Assembly (NCBI GenBank): GCA_946534715.1
Contig: CAMNCW010000046.1
Location: forward strand, 1-64,000
Origin: an uncultured Bacteroidales bacterium
GTDB taxonomy: Bacteria > Bacteroidota > Bacteroidia > Bacteroidales > Paludibacteraceae
Direction of reading: 5' to 3'
DNA: 64,000 nt
Below, in pieces: positions 18,137 through 30,170 of this stretch. The notes below the pieces were generated by a model. That model saw only the letters and a program-made list of their open reading frames with translations. It did not search any database and was not told the DNA's origin. Within the stretch, counting starts at the first letter, position 1; every line of letters begins with the position of its first letter. Position numbers and translations under genes: made by a program.

Positions 18137-19327
18137 ATGATCACAGGTACTTTTCCTATAGACCAATTCCGCAAAACAGATACCCCGTTTTATTTTTACG
18201 ACATGACTGTCTTGCGCGACACATTGTCCGCATTAAAGGCGGAGACATCAGACCCGCGTTACCATGTTCATTATGCGGTCAAGGCCTGCGCCACAGATAC
18301 GATTTTACGGACCATTTCAGAAACCGGGATAGGCGCAGACTGCGTAAGTGGCGGCGAAGTGAAAGCGGCTATCGAAGCGGGATTTCCTGCGAATAAGATT
18401 GTTTTTGCCGGAGTAGCCAAATCGGACAAGGAGATAGTATATGCCTTGGAGCAAGGGATCTTCTGTTTCAATGTGGAATCGATGGAAGAACTGGAGGTGA
18501 TTTCTTTTTTGGCTTCCGAGAGGGGTAAAACAGCGCGTGTTTGTTTGCGCGTAAACCCCAATATTGATGCCCATACACATGATAAGATCACTACGGGGCT
18601 TAGTGAGAACAAATTCGGAATACCGATGCGATTCCTGCCGGAAGCGGTGCAACTCTGCTATCGTTTGCCGGCGATTGAGTTTTTGGGGTTGCATTTCCAT
18701 ATAGGTTCACAAATCACGGAAATGACGCCTTTTGTCCAATTGGCGCACCGTATCAATGAACTCGTTGAAGAGGTCGAGGCGCTCTCCTGTACGGATCAAG
18801 AAGGCAATTCCGTTACTCCCACCGTGACTCATATCAATGTCGGCGGAGGACTCGGAATCCTCTATGAGCACCCGAACCACTTCCCTATTCCGAACTTCAA
18901 AGCCTATTTCGATACTTGGCGTAACCATTTGCAGTTACGTCCCGACCAGCATTTCCATTGCGAACTCGGACGATCCATTGTAGCGCAATGCGGCAATCTC
19001 ATCACCCGCGTGCTCTATGTCAAAAAGGGAGAAAACAAGCAGTTTGCTATCGTGGATGCCGGCATGAATGACCTTATTCGTCCTGCAATGTATGGTGCCT
19101 TCCACCGAGTAGAGAACATCACTCACCCGGATAACGAAGAACAACTATACGACATCGTCGGACCCGTATGCGAATCCTCCGATGTCTTTGTTGAGAACTA
19201 TCATATAGCAGCTATCCAACGAGGAGACATCCTCGTCATGCGCAGTGCCGGAGCTTACGGCGAAACGATGGCTTCTCAATACAACCTCCGCCGTCTCCCC
19301 GGGCACATCACTTCAGATTTCAGTTAA
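18137..19327 (+). CDS. lysA: Diaminopimelate decarboxylase
   Basis: 396 residues. PLP enzyme that turns meso-diaminopimelate into lysine. The PLP lysine lies in HYAVKACAT (about residue 38), the Gly-rich phosphate loop is VGGGLGI, and the active-site cysteine motif GPVCESSDVF is present together with AGAYGETMAS. The gene ends 16 bp from the convergent ddh, so the pathway steps before and after meso-DAP meet tail to tail here. Confidence 0.95.
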   Translation: MITGTFPIDQFRKTDTPFYFYDMTVLRDTLSALKAETSDPRYHVHYAVKACATDTILRTISETGIGADCVSGGEVKAAIEAGFPANKIVFAGVAKSDKEIVYALEQGIFCFNVESMEELEVISFLASERGKTARVCLRVNPNIDAHTHDKITTGLSENKFGIPMRFLPEAVQLCYRLPAIEFLGLHFHIGSQITEMTPFVQLAHRINELVEEVEALSCTDQEGNSVTPTVTHINVGGGLGILYEHPNHFPIPNFKAYFDTWRNHLQLRPDQHFHCELGRSIVAQCGNLITRVLYVKKGENKQFAIVDAGMNDLIRPAMYGAFHRVENITHPDNEEQLYDIVGPVCESSDVFVENYHIAAIQRGDILVMRSAGAYGETMASQYNLRRLPGHITSDFS

Positions 19328-19343
19328 GAGTTCACATCCAAGT

Positions 19344-20198
19344 TTACACCAGAGCTCGAACCAAGGTTTCAGTAGAACCCGGAAGGAGATCTATCGGAGC
19401 CAATTCGATCATGGTCTTTGCTCCATAGACACCGCGCTCTTTCATGCGGAAAGCGGCACGTGCACAGGAGACCATGACCTGACCTGTGAGAGCAGGGTTA
19501 TTGATGGTCATATTGAACTCAAAACGTTGGTTATGTGTTTCTCCGGAAACACCGGAACGTACGAGGTTCACTCCGTGCGCTACGTTATTGAGTGCATCGA
19601 CCGACTCCACGGCGATGACGTGTGTCTCATCGTGCGCAAAATAATCATCGGCAAGGATAGCCGCTTCTACGGTCTTGAAATCGGCTCCTTCTTCGAGTTC
19701 GATATATACCATGCGACGATGGATACCTGTTCCCAAAGGAATCGTCATGGAGAGTGCGTTCTTGACACCCGCGATCGCTTTGGCAGCAACGGTATGTCCC
19801 ATGGAACGACCGGGACCAAAATTGGTGTATGTGATCCCTTTGGGCGCCATCGCCATGAGAAGCGCACGGATCATCGAATCCGAGCCCGGATCCCATCCTG
19901 CCGAGATAACCGAGACACACTTATTGGTCTGACAGACCGCATCCAAGGAACTGCGTAAGTTCCAAATCCGGCCGTGGATATCGAAACTATCCACCGTGCA
20001 AATACCGCGCGCCGCAAGGACGGTGGCGAACTTCTGCACTTCACGTGTCGGGGCACAAATAAGTACGACGTCTGCATCGATGCAGTTCAAACAATCATTG
20101 TGGTGAAAAACACCTGCCAGTTCCATATCCGGAGCGGCTTTAATGGCTTCTTCGGCAGCTTTTCCGATGTTGCCATAACCGAGTATCGCTACTTTCAT
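19344..20198 (-). CDS. ddh: meso-Diaminopimelate D-dehydrogenase
   Basis: 284 residues. Makes meso-DAP in one step from tetrahydrodipicolinate, ammonia and NADPH. Rossmann motif GYGNIGKAA (7-15); family motifs SAGWDPGSDSMIRAL and FGPGRSMGHTVAAKAI are clear. Its presence beside dapL and dapF gives the cell two routes to the same product. Last gene of the glnN operon; 34 bp, mostly an ATTAAAA-type 7-mer array, separate it from glmS. Confidence 0.93.
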   Translation of the reverse strand: MKVAILGYGNIGKAAEEAIKAAPDMELAGVFHHNDCLNCIDADVVLICAPTREVQKFATVLAARGICTVDSFDIHGRIWNLRSSLDAVCQTNKCVSVISAGWDPGSDSMIRALLMAMAPKGITYTNFGPGRSMGHTVAAKAIAGVKNALSMTIPLGTGIHRRMVYIELEEGADFKTVEAAILADDYFAHDETHVIAVESVDALNNVAHGVNLVRSGVSGETHNQRFEFNMTINNPALTGQVMVSCARAAFRMKERGVYGAKTMIELAPIDLLPGSTETLVRALV

Positions 20199-20200
20199 AG

Positions 20201-20236
20201 AATTAAAAATTAAAAATTACGAATTAAAAATTTTAT
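20201..20236. repeat. 7-bp AT-rich array (ATTAAAA units)
   Basis: Imperfect tandem AATTAAAA/ATTAAAA units between glmS and ddh. An equivalent array is at 52005-52034. It is one of several short period-7/8 arrays that occupy gaps between genes in this window. Confidence 0.6.
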
Positions 20237-22077
20237 TCAACCGTTACTGACTTAGCCAAGTTTCTTGGTTGATCGACATCACAGCCCTTGACGACGGCGA
20301 TGTGGTACGCCAGGAGTTGGAGCGGAATGACGGTGAGGAGCGGCGTGAGACACTCTTCGGTCTCGGGCACTTCGATGACATAATCCGCTATTTTAGAAAC
20401 GAGTTCGTCCCCTTCTGTGACGATGGCAATGACACGTCCTTTGCGGGCTTTGATCTCCTGAATGTTCGACACCACCTTCTCATACGTGCCGCAATGGGGT
20501 GCAACAACGACAACCGGCATCTCCTGCGAGATAAGAGCAATCGGTCCATGTTTCATTTCCGCAGCAGGATAACCCTCGGCATGGATATAGGAGATCTCCT
20601 TCAGTTTGAGTGCGCCTTCCATCGCGACGGGGAAGTTATATCCGCGCCCGAGATAGATGAAGTTTTGCGCGTAGGTGAAGGTCTTGGCGAAGTCCGCAAT
20701 GCGTTTGTTTTGCCCGAGCACGCGTTCGATCTTATCGGGGATTTGGCCCAATTCACGTACGATTTTCAGGTAGTTCTCTTCGCTCAAAGTACCTTTTTCT
20801 TTGCCAATACAAAGTGCCAACATCGTGAGAGCGACCACTTGCGCGGTGAAAGCCTTGGTCGAAGCGACACCTATCTCCGGACCGACGTGGGTATAACAAC
20901 CGCTATCGGAGACACGAGGGATGGACGCACCGATGACATTACAGATAGAGAAGATGAAGGCGCCCTTGGACTTAGCGAGTTGAATCGCCGCGAGAGTGTC
21001 TGCAGTCTCACCGGATTGCGAGATAGCGATGACCACATCGTCTTTGTTGATGACGGGTTTGCGGTAACGGAATTCGGAGGAATACTCCACTTCGACGGGT
21101 ATCTGCGCGAACTCTTCAATAGCATACATCGCAATGAGTCCGGCATGCCAGGAGGTACCGCAAGCGGTGATGATAATGCGTTTGGCAGAGAGGAACCGCT
21201 CTTTGTTGTCGATGAATCCAGAGAGGGCGATGTTATCCTGACGGACGTTGACACGACCGCGCATGGAGTCCGTCAGCGTACGGGGCTGCTCGAAGATCTC
21301 CTTGAGCATGAAATGCGGGTAACCGCCTTTCTCTAACTGACTCAGAGACAACTCCAACCGCTTGATTTCAGGGGTCTTTTGCACATTTCCTATCGTCGTG
21401 ATATCTACCTCTTGGCCTACTTGCAGACTCACTACTTCCTCGTCGTCTATATAGATGACTTGGTCAGTATATTCGACAATCGGCGTAGCGTCGGAGGCTA
21501 AAAAGTACTCTCCCTCTCCTATTCCTACAACCAACGGCGAACCCTTGCGGGCTGCGATGAGGGTGTCAGGATGATCCTTGTCAAGGACGGCTATCGCATA
21601 AGCGCCAATAACCTGCTGCAGGGCTAACTGCACAGCCGTCTTGAGATTGACGTGTTCGTTAAGCTGCGTATATTCGATGAGTTGTACCAACACCTCAGTG
21701 TCCGTTTCAGACTTGAAGGTATACCCCTGCTCCATCAAACCGGCTTTGAGGACCGCGTAGTTCTCGATGATGCCATTATGGATGATCGCCAGCCGCTCGG
21801 ACTCGGAGTAATGGGGGTGCGCATTAACCGTGTTGGGTTCGCCGTGGGTCGCCCAACGCGTATGCGCTATACCTATCATTCCACCGGTGTCTTTGTCCGC
21901 GGCAAAAGCCTCTAATTCGGAGACTTTGCCTTTCGCTTTATAGACGTTCAGCTGTCCTTCCTCATTGATGAGTGCCACTCCGGCGCTGTCGTAGCCACGA
22001 TACTCGAGACGATGCAGACCTTTAATCAAAATCGGGTACGCCGCACGGCGACCAATATATCCTACTATTCCACACAT
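20233..22077 (-). CDS. glmS: Glutamine-fructose-6-phosphate aminotransferase
   Basis: 614 residues from the ATG chosen so that Cys2 of MCGIVGYIG is the N-terminal nucleophile after Met removal; the frame continues 11 codons upstream without family similarity. The glutaminase domain has EYRGYDSAGVAL and TRWATHGEPN; two SIS domains follow with SQSGETADT, and the C-terminus ends PRNLAKSVTVE, the family signature. First step of UDP-GlcNAc synthesis. It uses the glutamine made by GlnN from the same operon. Confidence 0.97.
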   Translation of the reverse strand: MCGIVGYIGRRAAYPILIKGLHRLEYRGYDSAGVALINEEGQLNVYKAKGKVSELEAFAADKDTGGMIGIAHTRWATHGEPNTVNAHPHYSESERLAIIHNGIIENYAVLKAGLMEQGYTFKSETDTEVLVQLIEYTQLNEHVNLKTAVQLALQQVIGAYAIAVLDKDHPDTLIAARKGSPLVVGIGEGEYFLASDATPIVEYTDQVIYIDDEEVVSLQVGQEVDITTIGNVQKTPEIKRLELSLSQLEKGGYPHFMLKEIFEQPRTLTDSMRGRVNVRQDNIALSGFIDNKERFLSAKRIIITACGTSWHAGLIAMYAIEEFAQIPVEVEYSSEFRYRKPVINKDDVVIAISQSGETADTLAAIQLAKSKGAFIFSICNVIGASIPRVSDSGCYTHVGPEIGVASTKAFTAQVVALTMLALCIGKEKGTLSEENYLKIVRELGQIPDKIERVLGQNKRIADFAKTFTYAQNFIYLGRGYNFPVAMEGALKLKEISYIHAEGYPAAEMKHGPIALISQEMPVVVVAPHCGTYEKVVSNIQEIKARKGRVIAIVTEGDELVSKIADYVIEVPETEECLTPLLTVIPLQLLAYHIAVVKGCDVDQPRNLAKSVTVE

Positions 22078-22078
22078 A

Positions 22079-22142
22079 ATAATTGACGATTTCTTAGCCC
22101 CAAGGGGCACGATTATTTGACGATTTACAATTTAGTATTTTA
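22079..22142. repeat. Intergenic spacer with GCCCCAAGGGGC palindrome and TTGACGATT units
   Basis: Perfect palindrome GCCCCAAGGGGC at 22097-22108 lies between two copies of a TTGACGATTT unit (22083 and 22117). The unit resembles the AATCGTCAA arrays at 60880 and 61561. Located in the pyrG-glmS gap; the hairpin has no T-run, so a terminator is unlikely. Confidence 0.5.
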
Positions 22143-24919
<2,777 letters not shown>

Positions 24920-24931
24920 ACGCGAATGGAT

Positions 24932-25756
24932 TTAGACGCTCAATTGCCCCCTGAACACTTCTGTAGCAGGTCCGGTCATATACACTATTTTATCAATCGG
25001 ATCATATTGAATAAACAAATTTCCACCTTTGAGATGCACGGTCACCTCGTGCTCTGTCTCTTCCATCCAGAAAGCCGCCACAGCCGCCGCGCAAGCCCCA
25101 GTGCCACAAGCCAGCGTCTCTCCCGTCCCCCGCTCCCATACGCGGACATCCAGTTCATGCATATTGCGAACATGGACAAACTCAACATTCGTACCATGAG
25201 GAAAATGGGGATGCGTACTGATGCGTGCGCCCATATCAGCCATTTCCGCATCAGAGATGAGCCAGTTACGGAAAAACACAGCGTGCGGATTTCCTATGTT
25301 TACAGATATGAATCCTAATGTATAGCGTTCCTTCAAAGAAAGAGAATCCGCTGCCACCTTTGGCGTCCCCATGTTCACTGTGATCTGGGACACGACGCCG
25401 TCCGTGAGAAGTAAGTTTAACTTTCGGATACCTGCTAATGTGCTGACAGAGATACCGGTATCGGCACATAACCCGCTTTCATAAAGGTATTTTCCTACGC
25501 AGCGAATAGCATTGCCACACATCTCTGCTTCCGAGCCATCCGCATTGAATATGCGCATCTCCGCATCCGCCTCTTTGGTCGGAAGAATAAGCACCAATCC
25601 ATCCGCCCCAATGCCAAAATGGCGATCAGAGACACGCCTCGCTAAAGCGGGAATGTCAAGCCGTGCTATTAGCGCAACTGTAGTCTTAGAGAAACAATCT
25701 ATAAAGATGTAGTCGTTTCCAAGACCATGCATTTTGATAAAAGGAAGAGCTGCCAT
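24932..25756 (-). CDS. dapF: Diaminopimelate epimerase
   Basis: 274 residues. Converts LL-DAP to meso-DAP. The two catalytic cysteines are seen in GSEAEMCGNAIRC and ACGTGACAAA; the start MAALPFIKMHGLGNDYIFID is typical. It lies 5 bp after glnN and feeds LysA and peptidoglycan synthesis. Confidence 0.95.
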   Translation of the reverse strand: MAALPFIKMHGLGNDYIFIDCFSKTTVALIARLDIPALARRVSDRHFGIGADGLVLILPTKEADAEMRIFNADGSEAEMCGNAIRCVGKYLYESGLCADTGISVSTLAGIRKLNLLLTDGVVSQITVNMGTPKVAADSLSLKERYTLGFISVNIGNPHAVFFRNWLISDAEMADMGARISTHPHFPHGTNVEFVHVRNMHELDVRVWERGTGETLACGTGACAAAVAAFWMEETEHEVTVHLKGGNLFIQYDPIDKIVYMTGPATEVFRGQLSV

Positions 25757-25761
25757 CGCTA

Positions 25762-27960
25762 TTAATGGATGAAGAGTAATTCTCTGTATTTGGGTAAAGT
25801 CCAGAGTTCGTCGTCCACGATGAGTTCGAGGGCATCGGCGTGTTCTCGGATGTCCGCCATGAGGGGCAGAACGGTATCGTGATAGGCAATGGCTTTGGAG
25901 CGTTCGTCCGGCTGACGGTTCGCTTTGTGACGCGCCTCAGTCATGGCTTCCACACCGGCATAGATAGCCCCGGAGTGATACTCTAATTGCTTGATAATGT
26001 TGTAATCCATCTCATTGAGTGAAGCTGTCTCGTCGGCAGAGAAGACCTGCTTGACGGCAAGGACGTTTTGGAGCAACATCGTCTGGTAGCGTTTGGCAGC
26101 AGGGAGCACATGGTTGATAACCAGATCGCCTATGACACGGCTCTCAATCTGCAGTTTCTTGACGTACGTCTCCCATTTGACCTCACTGCGGCTGTGCAGT
26201 TCGGCATCGTTGAGGACGTTGGTCACACCGAACATCTTAACGGATTCGGGCGCCAAATAACGATCGATGATGAGAGGCACGGATGTCTCGCAATCCAACC
26301 CACGACGCGCCGCTTCGGCTTTCCATTCGTCGCTGTACCCGTTGCCGTCAAAACGAATCGCCTTGCAGGAAACGATGTATTTCTTGATCACATCAAAGAG
26401 CACCCGCTCTTTGGCTTCGCCTTTCTCGATACGCGCGTCCACTTCGGCTTTGAAGAGCATGAGTTGCTCCGCCACGGCGGCATTGAGCGCCAGCATCGCT
26501 GCGCCGCAGTTGGCCGACGAGCCCACTGCGCGAAACTCGAAACGGTTACCGGTGAAGGCGAAAGGCGATGTGCGGTTGCGGTCGGTGTTGTCCAGCAGAA
26601 TCTCAGGGATATTCGCCACGCCGAGCTTCATCTCTTTCTTGGCATTGATGATGATTGCCTCTTCCGCAGTAGCATGCTCCAGTTTGTCAAGCACCTCGGA
26701 GATCTGCTTGCCAAGGAAGACGGAGATGATAGCAGGAGGTGCTTCGTTAGCGCCCAGACGATGCTCGTTGGTAGCAGAAACGATGGATGCTTTGAGCAAT
26801 CCGTTATGACGATGTACCGCCATGAGGACGTTTACCAAGAAAGTGATGAACTGCAGGTTCTGGTAAGGATTCTTGCCCGGCGCCAGGAGGTTGATTCCGG
26901 TGTTGGTCTCCATCGACCAGTTGCAGTGCTTACCGCTTCCGTTGACCCCGGCATAGGGTTTCTCGTGCAGCAGTACGCGGAAATGATGTTTCTCTGCCAC
27001 ACGCTCCATAATGCTCATTACAAGGAGGTTATGGTCGTTCGCCAAGTTGACATCTTCGTATATAGGTGCCATTTCAAACTGATTTGGAGCTACCTCATTA
27101 TGCCGTGTGCGGACAGGTATTCCGGCTTTGAGCGCTTCGCATTCGAGTTCGCGCATGAACGCCAGGACGCGTGCAGGGATTGCACCAAAATAATGATCCT
27201 CGAGCTGCTGGCTCTTCGCGCTGTTATGTCCCATGAGTGTGCGGCCCGTGAGCATCAGGTCCGGTCGCGCGTTATAGAGTGCTTCGTCCACTAAGAAGTA
27301 CTCCTGTTCCCATCCGAGATTTGCGTGCACGTGCTTGACCTGTTTATCGAAATACGCGCACACTTCGCGGGCTGCGTGACAAAGTGCTGCCGTGGAACGG
27401 ATTAGCGGTGTTTTGTAATCTAATGCTTCTCCTGTGTATGCCACAAAAACCGTCGGGATACAAAGTGTGTCGCCGATGAGGAAAACAGGGCTTGACGGAT
27501 CCCACGCTGAGTAGCCGCGGGCTTCGAAGGTGTTACGAATGCCCCCATTGGGGAAAGAGGAAGCGTCCGGTTCCTGCTGATAGAGACTGTCACCGCTAAA
27601 CTCCTCCATGAGTACGCCGTTCTTGAGTGTGAAGAACGCATCATGCTTCTCCGCTGTTCCACCGGTGAGGGGCTGAAACCAGTGGGTGAAATGCGTTGCA
27701 CCGTGCTCCATCGCCCATTTACGGATCCCGATGGCAACCACTGACGCAATGTCACGATGGATAGTGCGTCCATTGTCTACATCGTCGAACAACTGCTCCA
27801 GCACTTCCTCGGAGATATACTCCTTCATTTTCTCGCGCGTAAAGACATCGGTCGCGAAATAATCTTTGACCCGTTCATCCTTTGTACCTTGTACATTGCT
27901 TTGTACCTCTTTTTGGTGCTCAAAAGCGTTTTTTAACGCTTCAAAACGAATATTACTCAT
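25762..27960 (-). CDS. glnN: Glutamine synthetase type III
   Basis: 732 residues, the length of the GSIII class, which is characteristic of Bacteroidota and differs from the usual 450-residue enzyme. Motifs: THFTHWFQPLTGGTAEKHD, GWEQEYFLVDE (metal/substrate glutamates), NEVAPNQFEMAPIYED, NGSGKHCNWS and NRTSPFAFTGNRFEFRAVGSS (read as two adjacent motifs). Makes glutamine from glutamate and ammonia. First gene of a six-gene unit that also holds two glutamine users (PyrG, GlmS). Start lies 53 bp after a strong promoter. Confidence 0.96.
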   Translation of the reverse strand: MSNIRFEALKNAFEHQKEVQSNVQGTKDERVKDYFATDVFTREKMKEYISEEVLEQLFDDVDNGRTIHRDIASVVAIGIRKWAMEHGATHFTHWFQPLTGGTAEKHDAFFTLKNGVLMEEFSGDSLYQQEPDASSFPNGGIRNTFEARGYSAWDPSSPVFLIGDTLCIPTVFVAYTGEALDYKTPLIRSTAALCHAAREVCAYFDKQVKHVHANLGWEQEYFLVDEALYNARPDLMLTGRTLMGHNSAKSQQLEDHYFGAIPARVLAFMRELECEALKAGIPVRTRHNEVAPNQFEMAPIYEDVNLANDHNLLVMSIMERVAEKHHFRVLLHEKPYAGVNGSGKHCNWSMETNTGINLLAPGKNPYQNLQFITFLVNVLMAVHRHNGLLKASIVSATNEHRLGANEAPPAIISVFLGKQISEVLDKLEHATAEEAIIINAKKEMKLGVANIPEILLDNTDRNRTSPFAFTGNRFEFRAVGSSANCGAAMLALNAAVAEQLMLFKAEVDARIEKGEAKERVLFDVIKKYIVSCKAIRFDGNGYSDEWKAEAARRGLDCETSVPLIIDRYLAPESVKMFGVTNVLNDAELHSRSEVKWETYVKKLQIESRVIGDLVINHVLPAAKRYQTMLLQNVLAVKQVFSADETASLNEMDYNIIKQLEYHSGAIYAGVEAMTEARHKANRQPDERSKAIAYHDTVLPLMADIREHADALELIVDDELWTLPKYRELLFIH

Positions 27961-28012
27961 ACTTTTGACGTGTTTTTTCGTTTTTAATCCGATTAAATTT
28001 CAAAATCGACCG

Positions 28013-28043
28013 CAAAGGTACAACTTTTTTTTGATATATGCAA
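28013..28043 (-). promoter_or_regulatory. Promoter of the glnN-dapF-dapL-pyrG-glmS-ddh operon
   Basis: Minus strand TTGC (28043-28040) and TACCTTTG (28020-28013), 19 bp spacer. Confidence 0.88.
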
Positions 28044-28061
28044 ATAATTTTTCATTTTTTA

Positions 28062-28089
28062 TAGAAAAAAGAGCCCCAATGAGCTCTTT
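28062..28089 (-). terminator. Intrinsic terminator after aspB
   Basis: AAAGAGC and GCTCTTT arms with an 8-nt loop; reading the minus strand the second arm runs into a T-run (GCTCTTTTTTCTAT). It lies 74 bp past the aminotransferase stop and 19 bp before the -33 element of the glnN promoter. Confidence 0.75.
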
Positions 28090-28162
28090 AATCGGATTTA
28101 ATCCTATAGACAGGATAGACCTTATATTATTTTACGCACGTGTGCGCGTGAGGTCAGGATCG

Positions 28163-29308
28163 TCAATTATGCGTCAAGACGGATTTGATGCGGCGGAGGG
28201 CTTCGGTGATCTCATCGGTAGAGATTGCATAGGACAGACGGATACAAGACGGACAGCCGAACGCAGAGCCGGAAACAACCGCCACATGGGCTTTGTCCAA
28301 CAGAAGTTCTGCCACTTCATCGCCGGAGCCTATGGCACTCACATCGGGGAAGAGATAGAACGCACCTTGCGGTTCACGGAACTTGAAACCGGGTATTTCT
28401 GAAGCCAGACGGCAAATAAGTTCGCGACGGTTTGCAAAGACCTGCCGCATTTCTTTTACGCACTCCTGTGAACCGGTTAGAGCCGCTTCGGCAGCTTTCT
28501 GTGCGACCATAGTGGCACATGTGAGTTGCTGACCTTGGAGACGCGTGCAAGCGGCGATGAAAGCTTTGTTTTTGCAGAGTAGCCACCCTATTCTATAGCC
28601 GGTCATGGCGTACGACTTGCTGACCCCGTTAATGATGACGAGCCTGTCTGCCAGTTCCGGAAAGGATGCCAAAGAAGGCGCTTCCACGTCATAGACGAGT
28701 GCGTTGTATATCTCATCAGAGAGGATCGTTACTTCAGGAAAATCGCGCAGGACAGCTATCAGTTCCTCCAGTTGTGCGCGGGTATAGACCGAGCCTGTGG
28801 GGTTATTGGGCGAACAGAGGATGATCATTCTTGTCCGCGGCGTGAGGGCAGCGCGCAGTTTATCGGGAGTGAGACAGTAGTTTTCCTCAAAGGTCGTTTC
28901 TACGGGCACTACCGTTCCTTCCGCCAGTTTGACCATTTCGGTATAACTCACCCAAGACGGCATAGGAATGATCACTTCATCACCGGGGTTAATCACCGTC
29001 TGGATCGCATTATAAATCGCCATCTTCGCTCCCACGGAGACGATGACATCCGAGAATTGATAATTTTGATAATTATTAGCGATGGCTTCTCTTAGAGAAG
29101 GGATGCCTGGAACGGGTCCGTAATGGGAAAAATGGTTATCGATTGCTTCCTGCGCGGCACGGCGGATATGAAGCGGCGTATCGAAATCCGGCTCGCCGAG
29201 CGACATACTGATCACATCTATGCCGGAGGCTTTCATCTCTTTCGCCCGCGCCGCCATAACGAGGCTTTGCGAGGCAGAGATATTCTGTACTCGTTGGGAG
29301 AGTTGCAT
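28163..29308 (-). CDS. aspB: Class I PLP aminotransferase (aspartate aminotransferase type)
   Basis: 381 residues. Family motifs: SMSLGEPDFDTP, SHYGPVPGIPSLREAIA, LCSPNNPTGSVY, ILSDEIYNALVY and the PLP lysine in NGVSKSYAMTGYRIGW. The arginine that binds the substrate carboxylate is in SCIRLSYA. Closest to the aspartate/prephenate aminotransferase group; exact substrate not certain. Last gene of the operon, 3 bp after the second export permease. Confidence 0.88.
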   Translation of the reverse strand: MQLSQRVQNISASQSLVMAARAKEMKASGIDVISMSLGEPDFDTPLHIRRAAQEAIDNHFSHYGPVPGIPSLREAIANNYQNYQFSDVIVSVGAKMAIYNAIQTVINPGDEVIIPMPSWVSYTEMVKLAEGTVVPVETTFEENYCLTPDKLRAALTPRTRMIILCSPNNPTGSVYTRAQLEELIAVLRDFPEVTILSDEIYNALVYDVEAPSLASFPELADRLVIINGVSKSYAMTGYRIGWLLCKNKAFIAACTRLQGQQLTCATMVAQKAAEAALTGSQECVKEMRQVFANRRELICRLASEIPGFKFREPQGAFYLFPDVSAIGSGDEVAELLLDKAHVAVVSGSAFGCPSCIRLSYAISTDEITEALRRIKSVLTHN

Positions 29309-29311
29309 ATA

Positions 29312-30169
29312 TCAGATAGTGTCTATGAAAGACTTTTGCTTGCGGTTAAACATCGAGATACCCATGATAAGGAGCACAAAGATGATGATTGCCGAATAGC
29401 CGAGAGAAGTCCAAGAGAACTGTCCCGCTCCGTAAGCGCCATATTTGAAAGTCTCGATGATAGCCGTCATCGGGTTAAAGAGCATGATCTTATGGAGTGT
29501 GGGGTTCGTGACATAACTGAGCGGATAAACGATCGGCGTTGCGTACATCCAGAGAGATACGAAGACACCGAAGAAATTGGTCAGGTCACGATACTTGGTA
29601 GTCAGGGAAGAGACGATGAGTCCCAAGCCCAACGCCAGACATTGAATCATCAGAATCAGCACCGGGAACAAAAGGAGATACCAGTTCGGACACAAGTGTA
29701 CTCCTTTGAAGACAAAGAGCAGATACACGATCACGAAGGTACCGAGTTGGAGCGAGAAACGGAAGAGTTTGGACGCCACGACCGATACCGGCGACACCAG
29801 CCTCGGGAAATAGACCTTTCCGAAGAGGCCTGCGTTCGTCTGGAAAGTATTGGAAACCGCCGTAAGACACTCCGAGAAATACTCCCAAAGGCAGATGCCA
29901 GAGAGGTAAAAGACCGGCTGAGGTATATCATCCGTCGGAATACCGGCAATGCGGCCAAAGACCACGATGTACATGAACATCGAGAAAAGGGGCGAGATAA
30001 AATACCACCCCATACCGAAGATAGTCTGCTTAAACTGGACGGTGATGTCACGTTTAATAAAGAGCCAAATGAGGTATTTCTTATCCCATAGTTCTTTCAA
30101 GCCGAGTCCCTTGGAAAAGGTTGTCGGCGAAATCTCTGTTGTCCAGTAATTTTCTTGAGTCTTTGCCAT
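29312..30169 (-). CDS. ABC-2 type polysaccharide-export permease, copy 2
   Basis: 285 residues with about six membrane helices. Features of the Wzm/TagG/KpsM family: an N-terminal interface segment KYLIWLFIKRDITVQFKQTIFG, GKVYFPRLVSPV, LTTKYRDLTNFF and a final NRKQKSFIDTI. It is a clear paralogue of the adjacent permease (shared FGKVYFPR, TTKYRDL, GQFSW..LGYSA, QKSF.DT). No ATPase gene is next to either, so the ATP-binding partner must be elsewhere. Likely exports a lipid-linked glycan. Confidence 0.82.
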   Translation of the reverse strand: MAKTQENYWTTEISPTTFSKGLGLKELWDKKYLIWLFIKRDITVQFKQTIFGMGWYFISPLFSMFMYIVVFGRIAGIPTDDIPQPVFYLSGICLWEYFSECLTAVSNTFQTNAGLFGKVYFPRLVSPVSVVASKLFRFSLQLGTFVIVYLLFVFKGVHLCPNWYLLLFPVLILMIQCLALGLGLIVSSLTTKYRDLTNFFGVFVSLWMYATPIVYPLSYVTNPTLHKIMLFNPMTAIIETFKYGAYGAGQFSWTSLGYSAIIIFVLLIMGISMFNRKQKSFIDTI

Positions 30170-30170
30170 A

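Noticed and set aside
26068..27294. Open frame of about 400 codons opposite glnN
   Set aside because: Shadow of a strongly conserved coding gene; no start signal or family motif.
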